From Desulfoglaeba alkanexedens ALDC (lineage in GTDB: Bacteria; Desulfobacterota; Syntrophobacteria; Syntrophobacterales; DSM-9756), in NCBI RefSeq assembly GCF_005377625.1, contig NZ_CP040098.1, positions 620,001 to 684,000 of the forward strand: a DNA stretch of 64,000 nt, written 5' to 3'. Position 1 is the stretch's first letter; the number at the start of each line of letters is the position of its first letter. Made by a program: the position numbers and the translations under genes. The notes under the pieces were generated by a model. It did no database searches, was not told the origin of the DNA, and was given only the letters and a program-made list of their open reading frames with translations. Below are positions 33,102-41,627 of this stretch, in pieces.

Positions 33102-33305
33102 TTCGATGCGCAAAAGTATACGGTTCTCTCCGTGAAGAATCAACCCAATGCATCGACTAGGGTACCCTTTCATTTGCTCAAGATAGCCGAGATCAAAGGG
33201 GTTGTCACATATAAGATCATCAAAGACAACTTTCTCCGCCTGAGTCTGGACATCTTCAGGAAGCTTGGAAAGCTCCTTTAAAAAGTGCTTTCTGTATTCA
33301 ACTTT
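33102..33305 (-). pseudogene. RelE-type toxin remnant
   Basis: Directly after the antitoxin, minus-strand codons read KVEYRKHFLKELSKLPEDVQ, then ENPF-like DNPFDLGYLEQMKGY and a short IGLILHGENRILLRIE, an evident RelE/ParE-like toxin. There is no start codon (a TGA precedes AAA-GTT-GAA). About eight residues are missing between MKGY and IGLIL, where the catalytic Arg region should be, and the C-terminus is lost. The remnant runs in frame towards the CoA activase gene. The toxin is dead. Confidence 0.72.
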
Positions 33306-33507
33306 TCACATCTCGTTTCAAAGACCCATAGAAATGCTTAGCCTCCTGTACAGAGACCGGTTCATCATCGGCGACTTCATCCATTAGTTTTGCCAAGCCG
33401 TAGTTCTCAATGACCTCCTCCATACGTTCGAATTCCTTGATCGGAATCTGCACAGCTATAGGTTTCTGATTTTCATCAACAACGATGCTTTTATGTATCT
33501 CAAGCAT
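33298..33507 (-). CDS. Antitoxin of a decayed RelE-type pair
   Basis: A 69-residue protein, MLEIHKSIVVDENQKPIAVQ then IPIKEFERMEEVIENYGL, resembling Phd/YefM-like or DUF-type antitoxins that accompany RelE toxins. GGGAGG lies 6 bases before the ATG at 33507. Its toxin, which would overlap its stop, is a remnant. A longer in-frame start at 33690 lies within repeats and is rejected. Confidence 0.72.
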   Translation of the reverse strand: MLEIHKSIVVDENQKPIAVQIPIKEFERMEEVIENYGLAKLMDEVADDEPVSVQEAKHFYGSLKRDVKS

Positions 33508-34036
33508 ATTAAGCCTCCCAGTTGCGTATTTATTATCTTTGAGGGTATCTACATTACTCAAATTATCCGCCCCTAACATACTGGATTTCCCCTCGTTCCC
33601 AAGCTCCAGCTTGGGAACAAGGTCGAAAAATCCCCCTCTCCCTTGATGGGAGAGGGTTGGGGTGAGGGTGAGAAAATTAACGTATGTCAATCAGTTACAT
33701 TCCCCTCCCCTTAATCCCCTCCCACAAGGGGAGGGGAAATAGAATTTCCCTCGTTCCCAAGCTATGGCTTGGGAACGGACTCATGGAAATCGAAGCTGGA
33801 GCTTCTGCACAGTTGTGTTCCCAAGCTGGAGCTTGGGAACAAGAAGTTGAAGTCGCACGTTTACAAGGGATTCACCTCGGGTTGTGTTCCCAAGCTGGAG
33901 CTTGGGAACAAGAAGCAAAAGATCTGCACCCTTCTATGCACTGGAACACTGCGTCGGCCCGAGCCGCGTAGAAGTCCCAGAAGCGGTCTGCACGAAGATC
34001 GTCCGCAGACCACTTTCCCTGGATCTCCCCGACATC
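33508..34036. repeat. Cluster of palindromic repeats
   Basis: Between 33590 and 33915 lie at least four copies of the GTTCCCAAGCTnnAGCTTGGGAAC palindrome (33595, 33755, 33818, 33887 approximately). Two C/G-rich elements of the CCCCTTAATCCCCTCCCACAAGG type and a TCCCTTGATGGGAGAGGG element lie between them. Spacing is irregular. 33916-34036 is unremarkable. Confidence 0.82.
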
Positions 34037-34474
34037 TCAGGACGCTTCTTTCTTACCATTCCAGCAGCGCTGCATCATCACGTGGTTCTTCTTCTTGAGA
34101 TAGACTTCGCATTCGGCACAGACCCGTCCCTTCTCCTGGCAGATTCGAGGCTTCAGATCCCAGCAAGGTACCGGGAAATTGAGAATCGCCGGGCAGTTCT
34201 TTCGGACTTCTTCCGAACAGCCCCGGATTTCCCAGCAGGGCGCCACGGTGAGAAGCTTTTTCACGCCCGCGATGTTGAGTCCGTCCTCGGTGAGGAGCCG
34301 GCGGAGGCACTTCAGCCATTGAAGGTCGTTGTTGGAATAGAAACGCTTGCCGCCGCGCCGGGAAGGCTTCACGAGACCCTCCTGCTCGTAGATGCGGAGC
34401 GTGCGCGGGTGAACATTGAGGAGTTCCGCGACAATGCCGATGGGATACAGGGCTTTGCCACTTTCGATGTCCAT
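34037..34474 (-). CDS. MerR family regulator with Cys-rich two-CW-like tail
   Basis: A 145-residue regulator. The N-terminal half is a MerR-type HTH (LYPIGIVAELLNVHPRTLRI, YEQEGLVKPSRRGGKRFYS) most like HspR/GlnR-type members. The C-terminal half is rich in cysteines and two CW pairs (APCWEIRGCSEEVRKNC, PVPCWDLKPRICQEKG, VCAECEVYL, QRCW), probably a metal or Fe-S sensing part. It is divergent from ilvD and has its own promoter at 34526-34555. What it senses is unknown; redox, metal or stress are options. Confidence 0.85.
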   Translation of the reverse strand: MDIESGKALYPIGIVAELLNVHPRTLRIYEQEGLVKPSRRGGKRFYSNNDLQWLKCLRRLLTEDGLNIAGVKKLLTVAPCWEIRGCSEEVRKNCPAILNFPVPCWDLKPRICQEKGRVCAECEVYLKKKNHVMMQRCWNGKKEAS

Positions 34475-34525
34475 GAGCTCCGTCTCCTTCGTAAGATAGC
34501 ATTACAAGGTCATTTGACGAATTAA

Positions 34526-34555
34526 AATATACAGAGTTAAATGCAACATTGTCAA
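34526..34555 (-). promoter_or_regulatory. Promoter of the MerR-type regulator
   Basis: TTGACA (34550-34555) and TATATT (34526-34531) on the minus strand, 18 bases apart, about 52 bases upstream of the regulator start. An 18-19-base spacer is common for MerR-controlled promoters, so it may regulate itself. Confidence 0.6.
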
Positions 34556-34713
34556 CCCACGAATCAAGCGGGGATGCTTTCCAGGCGGAACGCCTTTTCC
34601 CTTGCCAGGGTACTTGGCGATAACGTAATTTGAACGCAAGGGAAGAGCACCGTCCGGAAGCGCTTCCCAGACCCTTCGAACCCACACCTTCTCAGCCAAC
34701 CCGGAGACCGACC

Positions 34714-36375
34714 ATGCGAAGCGACCTCATGAAAAAGGGAATCGAAAAGGCTCCCCACCGATCGCTCTTCAAGGCCATGGGCTACACCCGCCAGGAACTG
34801 GAGCGGCCGCTCATCGGAGTCGTCAATGCCGCCAACGAAATCATTCCGGGGCACATCCACCTGGACACCATCGCCGATGCCGTGAAAGCCGGTATCCGCC
34901 ACGCCGGGGGCACACCCATCGAATTCAGCACCATCGGGGTGTGCGACGGCATTGCCATGAACCATGAAGGGATGCGCTACAGCCTGGCGAGCCGGGAGCT
35001 GATCGCCGACTCGGTGGAAATCATGGCTATGGCGCACCCGTTCGACGGCCTGGTTCTCATCCCCAACTGCGACAAGATCGTTCCGGGCATGCTCATGGCG
35101 GCGCTACGGCTCAACATCCCCGCCATTGTGGTGAGCGGCGGCCCCATGCTGGCCGGTCGCGTAGGGAAAACGCCGGTGGATCTCATTTCCGTGTTCGAAG
35201 GTGTGGGGGCGTTCAGGGCCGGCCGCATGTCCGCCGAGGAACTGGAAATGCTGGAAGAATGCGCCTGCCCGGGGTGCGGATCCTGCGCCGGGATGTTCAC
35301 CGCCAATTCCATGAACTGCTTGAGTGAGGCTCTGGGTCTGGCGCTGCCGGGAAACGGAACCATCCCCGCCGTGGCGGCCGCCCGGGTCCGCCTGGCCAAG
35401 CAGGCCGGCATGCAGATCATGGAACTCGTGCGACGAGGCATTCTTCCTCGTGACATAGCCACCTTGGAGGCCTTTCGGAACGCCGTCGCCGTGGACATGG
35501 CTCTGGGCTGCTCCACCAACACGGTGCTGCACGTCCCGGCCATCGCTCATGAAGCGGGGATCGATCTGCCCCTGGATCTTTTCAATGCATTGAGCGCCAG
35601 GACGCCTCATTTGTGTTCGCTTCGGCCCGGCGGCTCGCACTTCCTGGAAGACCTGGATGCCGCGGGGGGCGTCCAGGCGGTCCTCAAGGAACTCTCCCGA
35701 AATCAGCTCATTTCCGGCGACGTACTCACGGTGACCGGGAAAACCGTAGCCGAAAACCTGCAAACGGCTGCGGTTCAGGACCCGACCGTCATCCGCCCCC
35801 TGGAGAATCCCTATCACGCCCAGGGCGGCATCGCCGTTCTCTACGGCAACCTGGCTCCTGAAGGCGCCGTGGTGAAGCAATCGGCCGTCGCTCCGGAAAT
35901 GCTTCAGCGCACCGGGCGGGCCCGGGTCTTCGAGAGCGAATCGGACGCCGCCGGCGCCATCCTCGACGGCGCCATCGAGCCGGGCGATGTTGTGGTCATC
36001 CGCTACGAAGGCCCGAAAGGGGGCCCCGGCATGCAGGAGATGCTCACGCCGACAGCCGCCATCATGGGCCGGGGTCTGGGAAAAGACGTGGCCCTCATCA
36101 CGGATGGAAGGTTCAGCGGCGGCACCCAGGGCGCCGCCATCGGGCACATTTCCCCGGAAGCCGCCGCCGGCGGCCCCATCGCCCTGATCCAAGAAGGCGA
36201 CGAAATCGCCATCGACATCCCCAACAAGAAGCTGGAACTCCGGGTCGACGACGCCACGCTGAAGGAGCGCCGTTCGCGCTGGCAGCCGCCGCCGCCCCGG
36301 ATTCGAACGGGTTACCTCGCCCGCTACGCCCGCCTGGTCACCTCCGGGGCCAAAGGCGCCGTTTTCAGCGAATGA
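34714..36375 (+). CDS. ilvD: Dihydroxy-acid dehydratase IlvD
   Basis: A 553-residue dehydratase acting in valine, leucine and isoleucine biosynthesis; it converts 2,3-dihydroxy acids to 2-oxo acids. Fe-S ligand regions are [23 protein letters not shown] and [18 protein letters not shown]. The C-terminal signature is [24 protein letters not shown] lies 8 bases before the ATG at 34714. Other ilv genes are not nearby. The methyltransferase gene begins 19 bases downstream. Confidence 0.97.
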   Translation: MRSDLMKKGIEKAPHRSLFKAMGYTRQELERPLIGVVNAANEIIPGHIHLDTIADAVKAGIRHAGGTPIEFSTIGVCDGIAMNHEGMRYSLASRELIADSVEIMAMAHPFDGLVLIPNCDKIVPGMLMAALRLNIPAIVVSGGPMLAGRVGKTPVDLISVFEGVGAFRAGRMSAEELEMLEECACPGCGSCAGMFTANSMNCLSEALGLALPGNGTIPAVAAARVRLAKQAGMQIMELVRRGILPRDIATLEAFRNAVAVDMALGCSTNTVLHVPAIAHEAGIDLPLDLFNALSARTPHLCSLRPGGSHFLEDLDAAGGVQAVLKELSRNQLISGDVLTVTGKTVAENLQTAAVQDPTVIRPLENPYHAQGGIAVLYGNLAPEGAVVKQSAVAPEMLQRTGRARVFESESDAAGAILDGAIEPGDVVVIRYEGPKGGPGMQEMLTPTAAIMGRGLGKDVALITDGRFSGGTQGAAIGHISPEAAAGGPIALIQEGDEIAIDIPNKKLELRVDDATLKERRSRWQPPPPRIRTGYLARYARLVTSGAKGAVFSE

Positions 36376-36394
36376 AGGCTCAGGACTCCACACC

Positions 36395-37261
36395 ATGGGA
36401 TACGTCTTTCGCCTGGAAGATGCCGACCGACTGGACCGGTGGTTCGAACGGGAACCCGGCCGAACGGTTTTCGCCCTGGAGACGGAACTGCTCCAACGGG
36501 TGTGGTCACCGAGCCGCCCTCAGAGGGTGCTTGAAGTGGGTTGCGGCACCGGCCGGTTTCTCCGCTGGTTCGCCGAACAGGGTCACCTGGTCACGGGCAT
36601 CGAACCTTCCTGGGAATTGGTTCAGCGTACTCGCTGGGCGCTTCCACAGACCATCACCGTGGATCAAGGGTTCGCCGAGGACCTCCCCTACGAAGACGGA
36701 GAATTCGATACAGTCGCTCTGATCACGACCTTGGAATTCGTGAACAATCCCAAACAGGCGCTGAGCGAAGCTTTCCGAGTGGCCCGCCGACACGTGCTGG
36801 TAGGCTTTCTCAACAAGTATTCCCTCACCGCTATAGCCCGCCGGCTGGAGGGGTTCTGGCGGCCGACCGTGTATCGGGAAGCGACCTTCTTCAGCGTGGG
36901 CGAACTGAGACGCCTGGCCGGAGACCTCCTTTGCGGCGCTCCCGCCGACGTCTGGCGGAGCTGCCTCACGCTTCCCCTTTCCCTCTTCCGCTATGCCCAT
37001 CCCTTGGAACGGTGCCGCTTTTTTCAGGTGCATCCCTTCGGCCATTTCGTAGCCATGCGGCTCGACATCCGCTACACCTGCAAGACCATCCAAGACCCAC
37101 TCCGGGGCTCACTCCCCCGCGGCGCCGCCCCGGTAAGGCTTCACCCGTCCTGCCGGCGCTTTCCGGCATCGGAAAGGAACCAGCCCATAAAACTGCGGCC
37201 GCCCGCCGCCGCCCTTGAATCTTCCCACGCAGTGGGTTCTCATCATCCGGAACCGGTATGA
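36395..37261 (+). CDS. Class I SAM-dependent methyltransferase
   Basis: A 288-residue methyltransferase. The SAM motif is VLEVGCGTGRFLRWFAEQG, followed by TGIEPSWELV and the post-motif DTVALITTLEFVNNPKQAL, with RVARRHVLVGFLNKYS. It resembles UbiE/Methyltransf_11 enzymes acting on small molecules. The C-terminal 60 residues are Pro/Arg-rich and probably disordered. The substrate is unknown. It lies between ilvD and the AmmeMemoRadiSam gene. Confidence 0.85.
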   Translation: MGYVFRLEDADRLDRWFEREPGRTVFALETELLQRVWSPSRPQRVLEVGCGTGRFLRWFAEQGHLVTGIEPSWELVQRTRWALPQTITVDQGFAEDLPYEDGEFDTVALITTLEFVNNPKQALSEAFRVARRHVLVGFLNKYSLTAIARRLEGFWRPTVYREATFFSVGELRRLAGDLLCGAPADVWRSCLTLPLSLFRYAHPLERCRFFQVHPFGHFVAMRLDIRYTCKTIQDPLRGSLPRGAAPVRLHPSCRRFPASERNQPIKLRPPAAALESSHAVGSHHPEPV

Positions 37262-37361
37262 GGGGCTGTTTCAAGAAACGTACGAAGCAACGTCGCCCGC
37301 GCACCACAAGCGCGGCGGCCGGGAAGTTTTCCACCGGAGTCCATCGAAGGGGGGCCGCACC

Positions 37362-38375
37362 ATGAAAGAAGCCGGATTTTACGAGAAGCTGAAAGACCTG
37401 GACGTCCAGTGCCATCTTTGCGCCCACAGGTGCCGGATCCCCCCGGGAAAGCGCGGCATCTGCGGCGTCCGGGAAAATCGGGACGGAACCCTCTACTCTC
37501 TGGTCTACGGGCGCCTCATCGCCGCCAATGTAGACCCCATCGAAAAGAAACCCTTGTTTCATTTCCTGCCCGGAAGCCGGAGTTATTCCATTGCGACCGT
37601 CGGGTGCAATTTCCAATGTCTCTTCTGTCAAAACGCCGATATCTCTCAGGCACCGAGAGAACACGGGCGCATCGTGGGCGAGACGGTGGCTCCTGAAAAG
37701 GTGGTGGAGGACGCCCGCCGCACGGGTTCGGCCACCATCGCCTACACGTACACCGAACCCACCATTTTCATGGAATACGCCCTGGACGTCGCCGAAAAGG
37801 CCCGTGCCGAAGGGCTTCGGAACGTCTTCGTGACCAACGGCTACATGACAGCCGAAGCACTCCGTCAGGCGGATGGGCTGATCGACGCCGCCAACGTGGA
37901 CCTCAAGGCCTTCACCGACACCTTCTACCGGAAGCAATGCGGCGCCAGGCTTCAGCCGGTTCTGGACACCTTGCACCTCATGAAATCCATGGGGATTTGG
38001 CTTGAAGTGACCACCCTGGTGATTCCCGGCCTGAACGACGACCCCGCCGAATTGCGCGAAATCGCCCGATTCCTGGTGACGTTGGGTCCGGAAACCCCTT
38101 GGCACGTAAGCCGTTTCCACCCCACCTACCGGCTGACCGACCGGCCCCCCACCCCCGTGGAGACCGTCCGCAAAGCCCGGGACATCGGGCTCGAAGCCGG
38201 GCTTCACTACGTCTACACTGGAAACGTCTTCGGTGACCGGGGCGAGAGCACGTTCTGCCACCAATGTGGTGAGATCCTTTTGGAGCGGACGGGATTCTCC
38301 GTGCATCAAAGGGGAATAAAGCAGGGGGCCTGCCTCAAGTGCGGCGCCCGGGTGGCGGGAGTCGGTCTGCCATGA
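37362..38375 (+). CDS. AmmeMemoRadiSam system radical SAM enzyme
   Basis: A 337-residue radical SAM protein. A Cys-rich N-terminus (CHLCAHRCRIPPGKRGICGV) precedes the cluster motif CNFQCLFCQNADISQ. It also has YTYTEPTIFMEYALDVAEKA and LKAFTDTFYRKQCG, and ends with CHQCGEILLERTG and CLKCG, a rubredoxin-like zinc-knuckle pair. This fits the AmmeMemoRadiSam (AmrS) family, whose partners AMMECR1 and Memo are not in this window. The function of the system is not established. The ATG at 37362 is preceded by AAGGGGGG. Confidence 0.92.
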   Translation: MKEAGFYEKLKDLDVQCHLCAHRCRIPPGKRGICGVRENRDGTLYSLVYGRLIAANVDPIEKKPLFHFLPGSRSYSIATVGCNFQCLFCQNADISQAPREHGRIVGETVAPEKVVEDARRTGSATIAYTYTEPTIFMEYALDVAEKARAEGLRNVFVTNGYMTAEALRQADGLIDAANVDLKAFTDTFYRKQCGARLQPVLDTLHLMKSMGIWLEVTTLVIPGLNDDPAELREIARFLVTLGPETPWHVSRFHPTYRLTDRPPTPVETVRKARDIGLEAGLHYVYTGNVFGDRGESTFCHQCGEILLERTGFSVHQRGIKQGACLKCGARVAGVGLP

Positions 38376-39049
38376 CCCTGTCCGAACGGCGCGGACTCAT
38401 CGAGCGCCTCTTCCGGCGGCTCCTCCGGGCCTTCGGCCCTCAGTCCTGGTGGCCGGCCGACAGCCCCTTCGAGGTTGTGGTCGGGGCCATACTTACTCAG
38501 AACACCGCCTGGAAAAACGTCAGCACAGCCATCGCGCGCCTGAAAGAGGCGGAACTGCTCGACCCGGAAGCCATGCATCGGGTGGAAGAAGAGCGACTGG
38601 CGGAAATCATCCGGCCTTCCGGTTACTTCAACCAGAAGGCCCGGCGCCTCAAGGCCTTTTGCCGCAACCTTTCCGAACGCTGGGACGGCAACCTGGACCG
38701 CTTCCTTTCCCGCGACATGGAGGAACTCCGCGCCGACTGCCTCACCCTTCACGGAATCGGCCCGGAAACCGCCGACAGCATCGTCCTCTATGCGGCACAA
38801 AAGCCTTCTTTCGTGGTGGACGCCTACACCCGAAGGATCTTTTCCCGACACGGCTGGGTCCCCGACGACATCCGCTACGACGCGCTTCGCGATTATTTTA
38901 TGGACTGCCTGGAAAGGGACGTGTACTTTTTCCAGGAATACCATGCCCTTCTGGTCCGGCTGGGCCATCGTCACTGCCGGCGGAAGCCGTCGTGTTCGGG
39001 GTGCCCGCTGGAGGGATTCCCTCCTGGAGGTCCGGCCCTTGCCCCTTGA
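38372..39049 (+). CDS. MagIII-like HhH-GPD DNA glycosylase
   Basis: A 225-residue HhH-GPD enzyme annotated in many genomes as endonuclease III-like. The hairpin is LHGIGPETADSIVLYAA, where the catalytic lysine of endonuclease III is replaced by Glu. The Asp region is VVDAYTRRIFSRHG. This pattern resembles MagIII, a monofunctional 3-methyladenine glycosylase. The C-terminal cysteines (HCRRKPSCSGCPLEG) number three, so the usual four-Cys Fe-S loop is incomplete. It overlaps the preceding gene by 4 bases. Confidence 0.85.
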   Translation: MTLSERRGLIERLFRRLLRAFGPQSWWPADSPFEVVVGAILTQNTAWKNVSTAIARLKEAELLDPEAMHRVEEERLAEIIRPSGYFNQKARRLKAFCRNLSERWDGNLDRFLSRDMEELRADCLTLHGIGPETADSIVLYAAQKPSFVVDAYTRRIFSRHGWVPDDIRYDALRDYFMDCLERDVYFFQEYHALLVRLGHRHCRRKPSCSGCPLEGFPPGGPALAP

Positions 39050-39131
39050 CGGCGTCATCGTGAAACCGAAAAGATCCCGGCGGCAACGGTTGCAACAGCG
39101 GACGGAGGAAAGCAGGCTCTGCGCGAAGCCC

Positions 39132-39632
39132 ATGGACAATGAGTCCTGGCGCCGCGTTCTCGGCCGACTGAACCGCCGCCTGCAAGTGTTCCCCCGCGAT
39201 GCGATCCTTCAGCCCGTCAGGGTCATCGAAGCGGGAATCGGGATCCTCAACGCACCAATGGAAGCCTATTGCAGGGCCACCTGCGGGGATTGCCTCGACC
39301 CCTGCTGCACCGGCCGCAAGGTGTTCTACAACCGTGCGGATCTCCTGTACCTGGTCGCACTCCGGAAAGCCTGGCCGCTTGGGCAGACTCGCGTTCGCCC
39401 CGAAGACCCCTGCCGTTTTCTGGGACCTAGAGGCTGCCTGCTGCCGCGATACCTTCGCCCCTATGTCTGCGTGTGGTTTCTCTGTGAGGCGCATATGGAG
39501 CTTTTCCAGGCGGAACCACCCACCGTCCAGCGGCGGTGGATCCAAACGCTGCTCGACATTCGAAACGCGAGACTTCGGCTGGAAAACCTGTTCGAGTCCA
39601 GGTTTCCCGGCGACACGTGCGATGAGGCATGA
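39132..39632 (+). CDS. Cys-rich YkgJ-like protein
   Basis: A 166-residue protein with many cysteines (YCRATCGDCLDPCCTGRKV, DPCRFLGPRGCLLPRYLRPY, VCVWFLC), a pattern of the YkgJ/zinc-iron chelating type. The pattern suggests an Fe-S or zinc site. It lies between a glycosylase and aroK, with no clear functional link. The start is uncertain: the ATG at 39132 has only weak upstream signals, and GTG at 39060 is an alternative. Confidence 0.72.
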   Translation: MDNESWRRVLGRLNRRLQVFPRDAILQPVRVIEAGIGILNAPMEAYCRATCGDCLDPCCTGRKVFYNRADLLYLVALRKAWPLGQTRVRPEDPCRFLGPRGCLLPRYLRPYVCVWFLCEAHMELFQAEPPTVQRRWIQTLLDIRNARLRLENLFESRFPGDTCDEA

Positions 39633-39706
39633 TCGTTTCCTTCTTTCAGCGACCACCGTCACCATAAGCCAACTGCAGCAGGAACTCGACAGGGGATCTT
39701 GGAATC

Positions 39707-40237
39707 ATGACCCCCCGCCGTTCACCGCGCAACGTGATCCTCATCGGCATGCCCGGGTCGGGCAAGAGCACGCTCGGGGTGCTCCTGGCCAAGCGCCTGG
39801 GCTACACCTTTCTGGATACCGATATCCTCATCCAGGTCCAATACGGCCGGCGCCTGGAAGAACTGATCGCCGCCCACGGCATCGAACGTTTCAAGCGGAT
39901 CGAAGAAGCGGCCGTCCTCTCCCTGCAACTTGATGGGTCCGTGGTCGCCACGGGCGGGAGCGTCGTCTACAGCCCCGCCGCCATGGCTCACCTCAAGGCT
40001 TCCGGAACCGTGGCGTGGTTGCATCTTTCGTGCGAGGCGCTGGAGCGCCGTCTGGGCGACCTGGATGCCCGAGGCGTCGTTCGAAGCCCCGGCCAGAGCC
40101 TTCGAGACCTCTACAACGAACGATGCCCTCTTTACCGCCGCTACGCCCACGTCACAGTCCGCTGCGACGGCCTGGATCATGAAGCCGCCCTGGAAGCCTT
40201 GTGCGCCGCCATCGAAGCAGCGTCTTCACGTGAGTGA
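39707..40237 (+). CDS. aroK: Shikimate kinase AroK
   Basis: A 176-residue kinase that phosphorylates shikimate at O3 in the aromatic amino acid pathway. Visible are Walker A GMPGSGKSTLGVLLAKRLGY, the DTD motif in FLDTDILIQ, VATGGSVVYSPAAM (substrate loop) and a lid region with ARGVVRSPGQSLRDLYNERCP. It is followed by a bidirectional terminator facing qmoC. Confidence 0.94.
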   Translation: MTPRRSPRNVILIGMPGSGKSTLGVLLAKRLGYTFLDTDILIQVQYGRRLEELIAAHGIERFKRIEEAAVLSLQLDGSVVATGGSVVYSPAAMAHLKASGTVAWLHLSCEALERRLGDLDARGVVRSPGQSLRDLYNERCPLYRRYAHVTVRCDGLDHEAALEALCAAIEAASSRE

Positions 40238-40246
40238 ATGAAAAAA

Positions 40247-40293
40247 ACCCGCCGCGCTCCCTCTTCGCAGGGAACACGGTGGGTCCTTGTCCT
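40247..40293 (-). terminator. Terminator at the end of qmoABC
   Basis: On the minus strand an imperfect stem (ACCCACCG ... CGGCGGGT with TCCCTG ... CAGGGA inside) is followed by TTTTTTT. It sits between convergent aroK and qmoC. Confidence 0.65.
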
Positions 40294-40325
40294 CCGATGA
40301 ACCGGAACGAAAGGCGGTTCCAAGC

Positions 40326-41510
40326 TTATCCTTCCGTCGCCGCCACGCCTTGGACCGCAGCAGCCGCACCTTGACTCAGCAAATACCTTTCCTTCACGCG
40401 AATCAGATAGACAACCACCGGCCGATAGGCCAGGTGCGCCCACTTGGCAAAGGGCACTTCGAGAACCAGCATGGGAACGGCCACCATCATGTGGATGATA
40501 TAGATCGAGTACGCGAAGATCGGTAGGCCGAAATGTACGGCGCAATGCAGGCCGATACCCGTGAGCGTCGTGAGAGCCAGAAGAACCAGGAAAACCCAGT
40601 CCGTGGGGTGGGAATTCTTGTACGGAGGCTTGGCTTTCCGCATTCGGCCGATGATGGCGTACCCTACACCGAGGAGAATGGCGATGGTCGCGTAATAGCC
40701 CAGGAGCCGCACCGGATGCCAGAACGGATACGGTTCGCTCCGCTGAAAGGCGATGCTTTCCGCATAGATCCCTAGCGTTTTCAATCCACCGGCCAGGAAG
40801 ATCACCACCAGGAGGAACACCGTGGTGTATCCGGTCATGATCAGCAGGTGAATGAACCACTGGGTCCGATCACTGCACTGCCCGAAGCGCTTCTGGGTAA
40901 GGAAGTGGATCACCAGTTCCTTGGCTTCACTCACGTAGATCTTCAACGGGATCTTGGTCAGCATATCCCCCATGATGAGCTTCACGCACCGCCACACGTT
41001 GCTCAACAGCAGAAACGTCAGCGTAGCCCCCAAGATCATGTCGAAGATTTCCATGCCTTCCACCGGCCAGGCCGCTTCCAGGTCCACTCTGGACGTATTG
41101 AATTCTCCGGCGAACAAGAGCATGCCGAGCCCCACCAAGAATCCCACCACGGCGATGGCCGTCAACTCGAATTTTTCCGAAAGGTAGAATCTCCGGGAAA
41201 ATCCCGTCCAATCGTAAACCGAGGTCAGGTACCGGCGCATGACCATCATGGTTTCGCCGGGGTCGGCCCCGCGCGGGCAATGGACGGAACACTCGCCGCA
41301 GTAGTAGCAGAGCCACGGTTCGGGCGACTTCAAGATCTTGTCTTTCAACCCCATCTGGGCGTATTTTATGAGCTTTCTCGGGAAGGGGTTTTCCTTGGTG
41401 GAAAGTGGGCAGATGGCCGTGCAGTTCCCGCAATGAAAGCACTTGTCGGCGTCTTTGAGCCCAAACGCCCTGAGATCTTTCATCAGGTTCGGATCAACTT
41501 TCACACTCAT
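40326..41510 (-). CDS. qmoC: QmoC, membrane subunit of the Qmo complex
   Basis: QmoC carries two [4Fe-4S] clusters and b-type haems and accepts electrons from menaquinol for APS reductase. The 394-residue product has an N-terminal HdrC-like part with CFHCGNCTAICP and CYYCGECSVHCPRGADP, then an HdrE-like membrane domain of five or so helices (AIAVVGFLVGLGMLLFAG, HLLIMTGYTTVFLLVVIFLA and others). It is the last gene of qmoABC. No aprBA genes are adjacent. Confidence 0.96.
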   Translation of the reverse strand: MSVKVDPNLMKDLRAFGLKDADKCFHCGNCTAICPLSTKENPFPRKLIKYAQMGLKDKILKSPEPWLCYYCGECSVHCPRGADPGETMMVMRRYLTSVYDWTGFSRRFYLSEKFELTAIAVVGFLVGLGMLLFAGEFNTSRVDLEAAWPVEGMEIFDMILGATLTFLLLSNVWRCVKLIMGDMLTKIPLKIYVSEAKELVIHFLTQKRFGQCSDRTQWFIHLLIMTGYTTVFLLVVIFLAGGLKTLGIYAESIAFQRSEPYPFWHPVRLLGYYATIAILLGVGYAIIGRMRKAKPPYKNSHPTDWVFLVLLALTTLTGIGLHCAVHFGLPIFAYSIYIIHMMVAVPMLVLEVPFAKWAHLAYRPVVVYLIRVKERYLLSQGAAAAVQGVAATEG

Positions 41511-41627
41511 CCTCAGGCCTCCTAGGTTTTAAATTGGTCCTATGAACCAGATCCTTTCCGTCGGTTCCGGGTGCCGATCGATCTGAAAGGCCGACAGCGC
41601 ACCCTCCACCGTGTGCCGTCTTGTGAT

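Noticed and set aside
33174-33305. N-terminal extension of the CoA activase into upstream codons
   Set aside because: The upstream codons are a RelE-type toxin remnant that happens to share the frame; the activase starts at 32984 with a proper ribosome site.
33590-33915. Regular-looking palindromes that might be a CRISPR array
   Set aside because: Spacing is irregular, the repeat is a perfect palindrome with variants, the same unit is scattered over many gaps and no cas gene is present.
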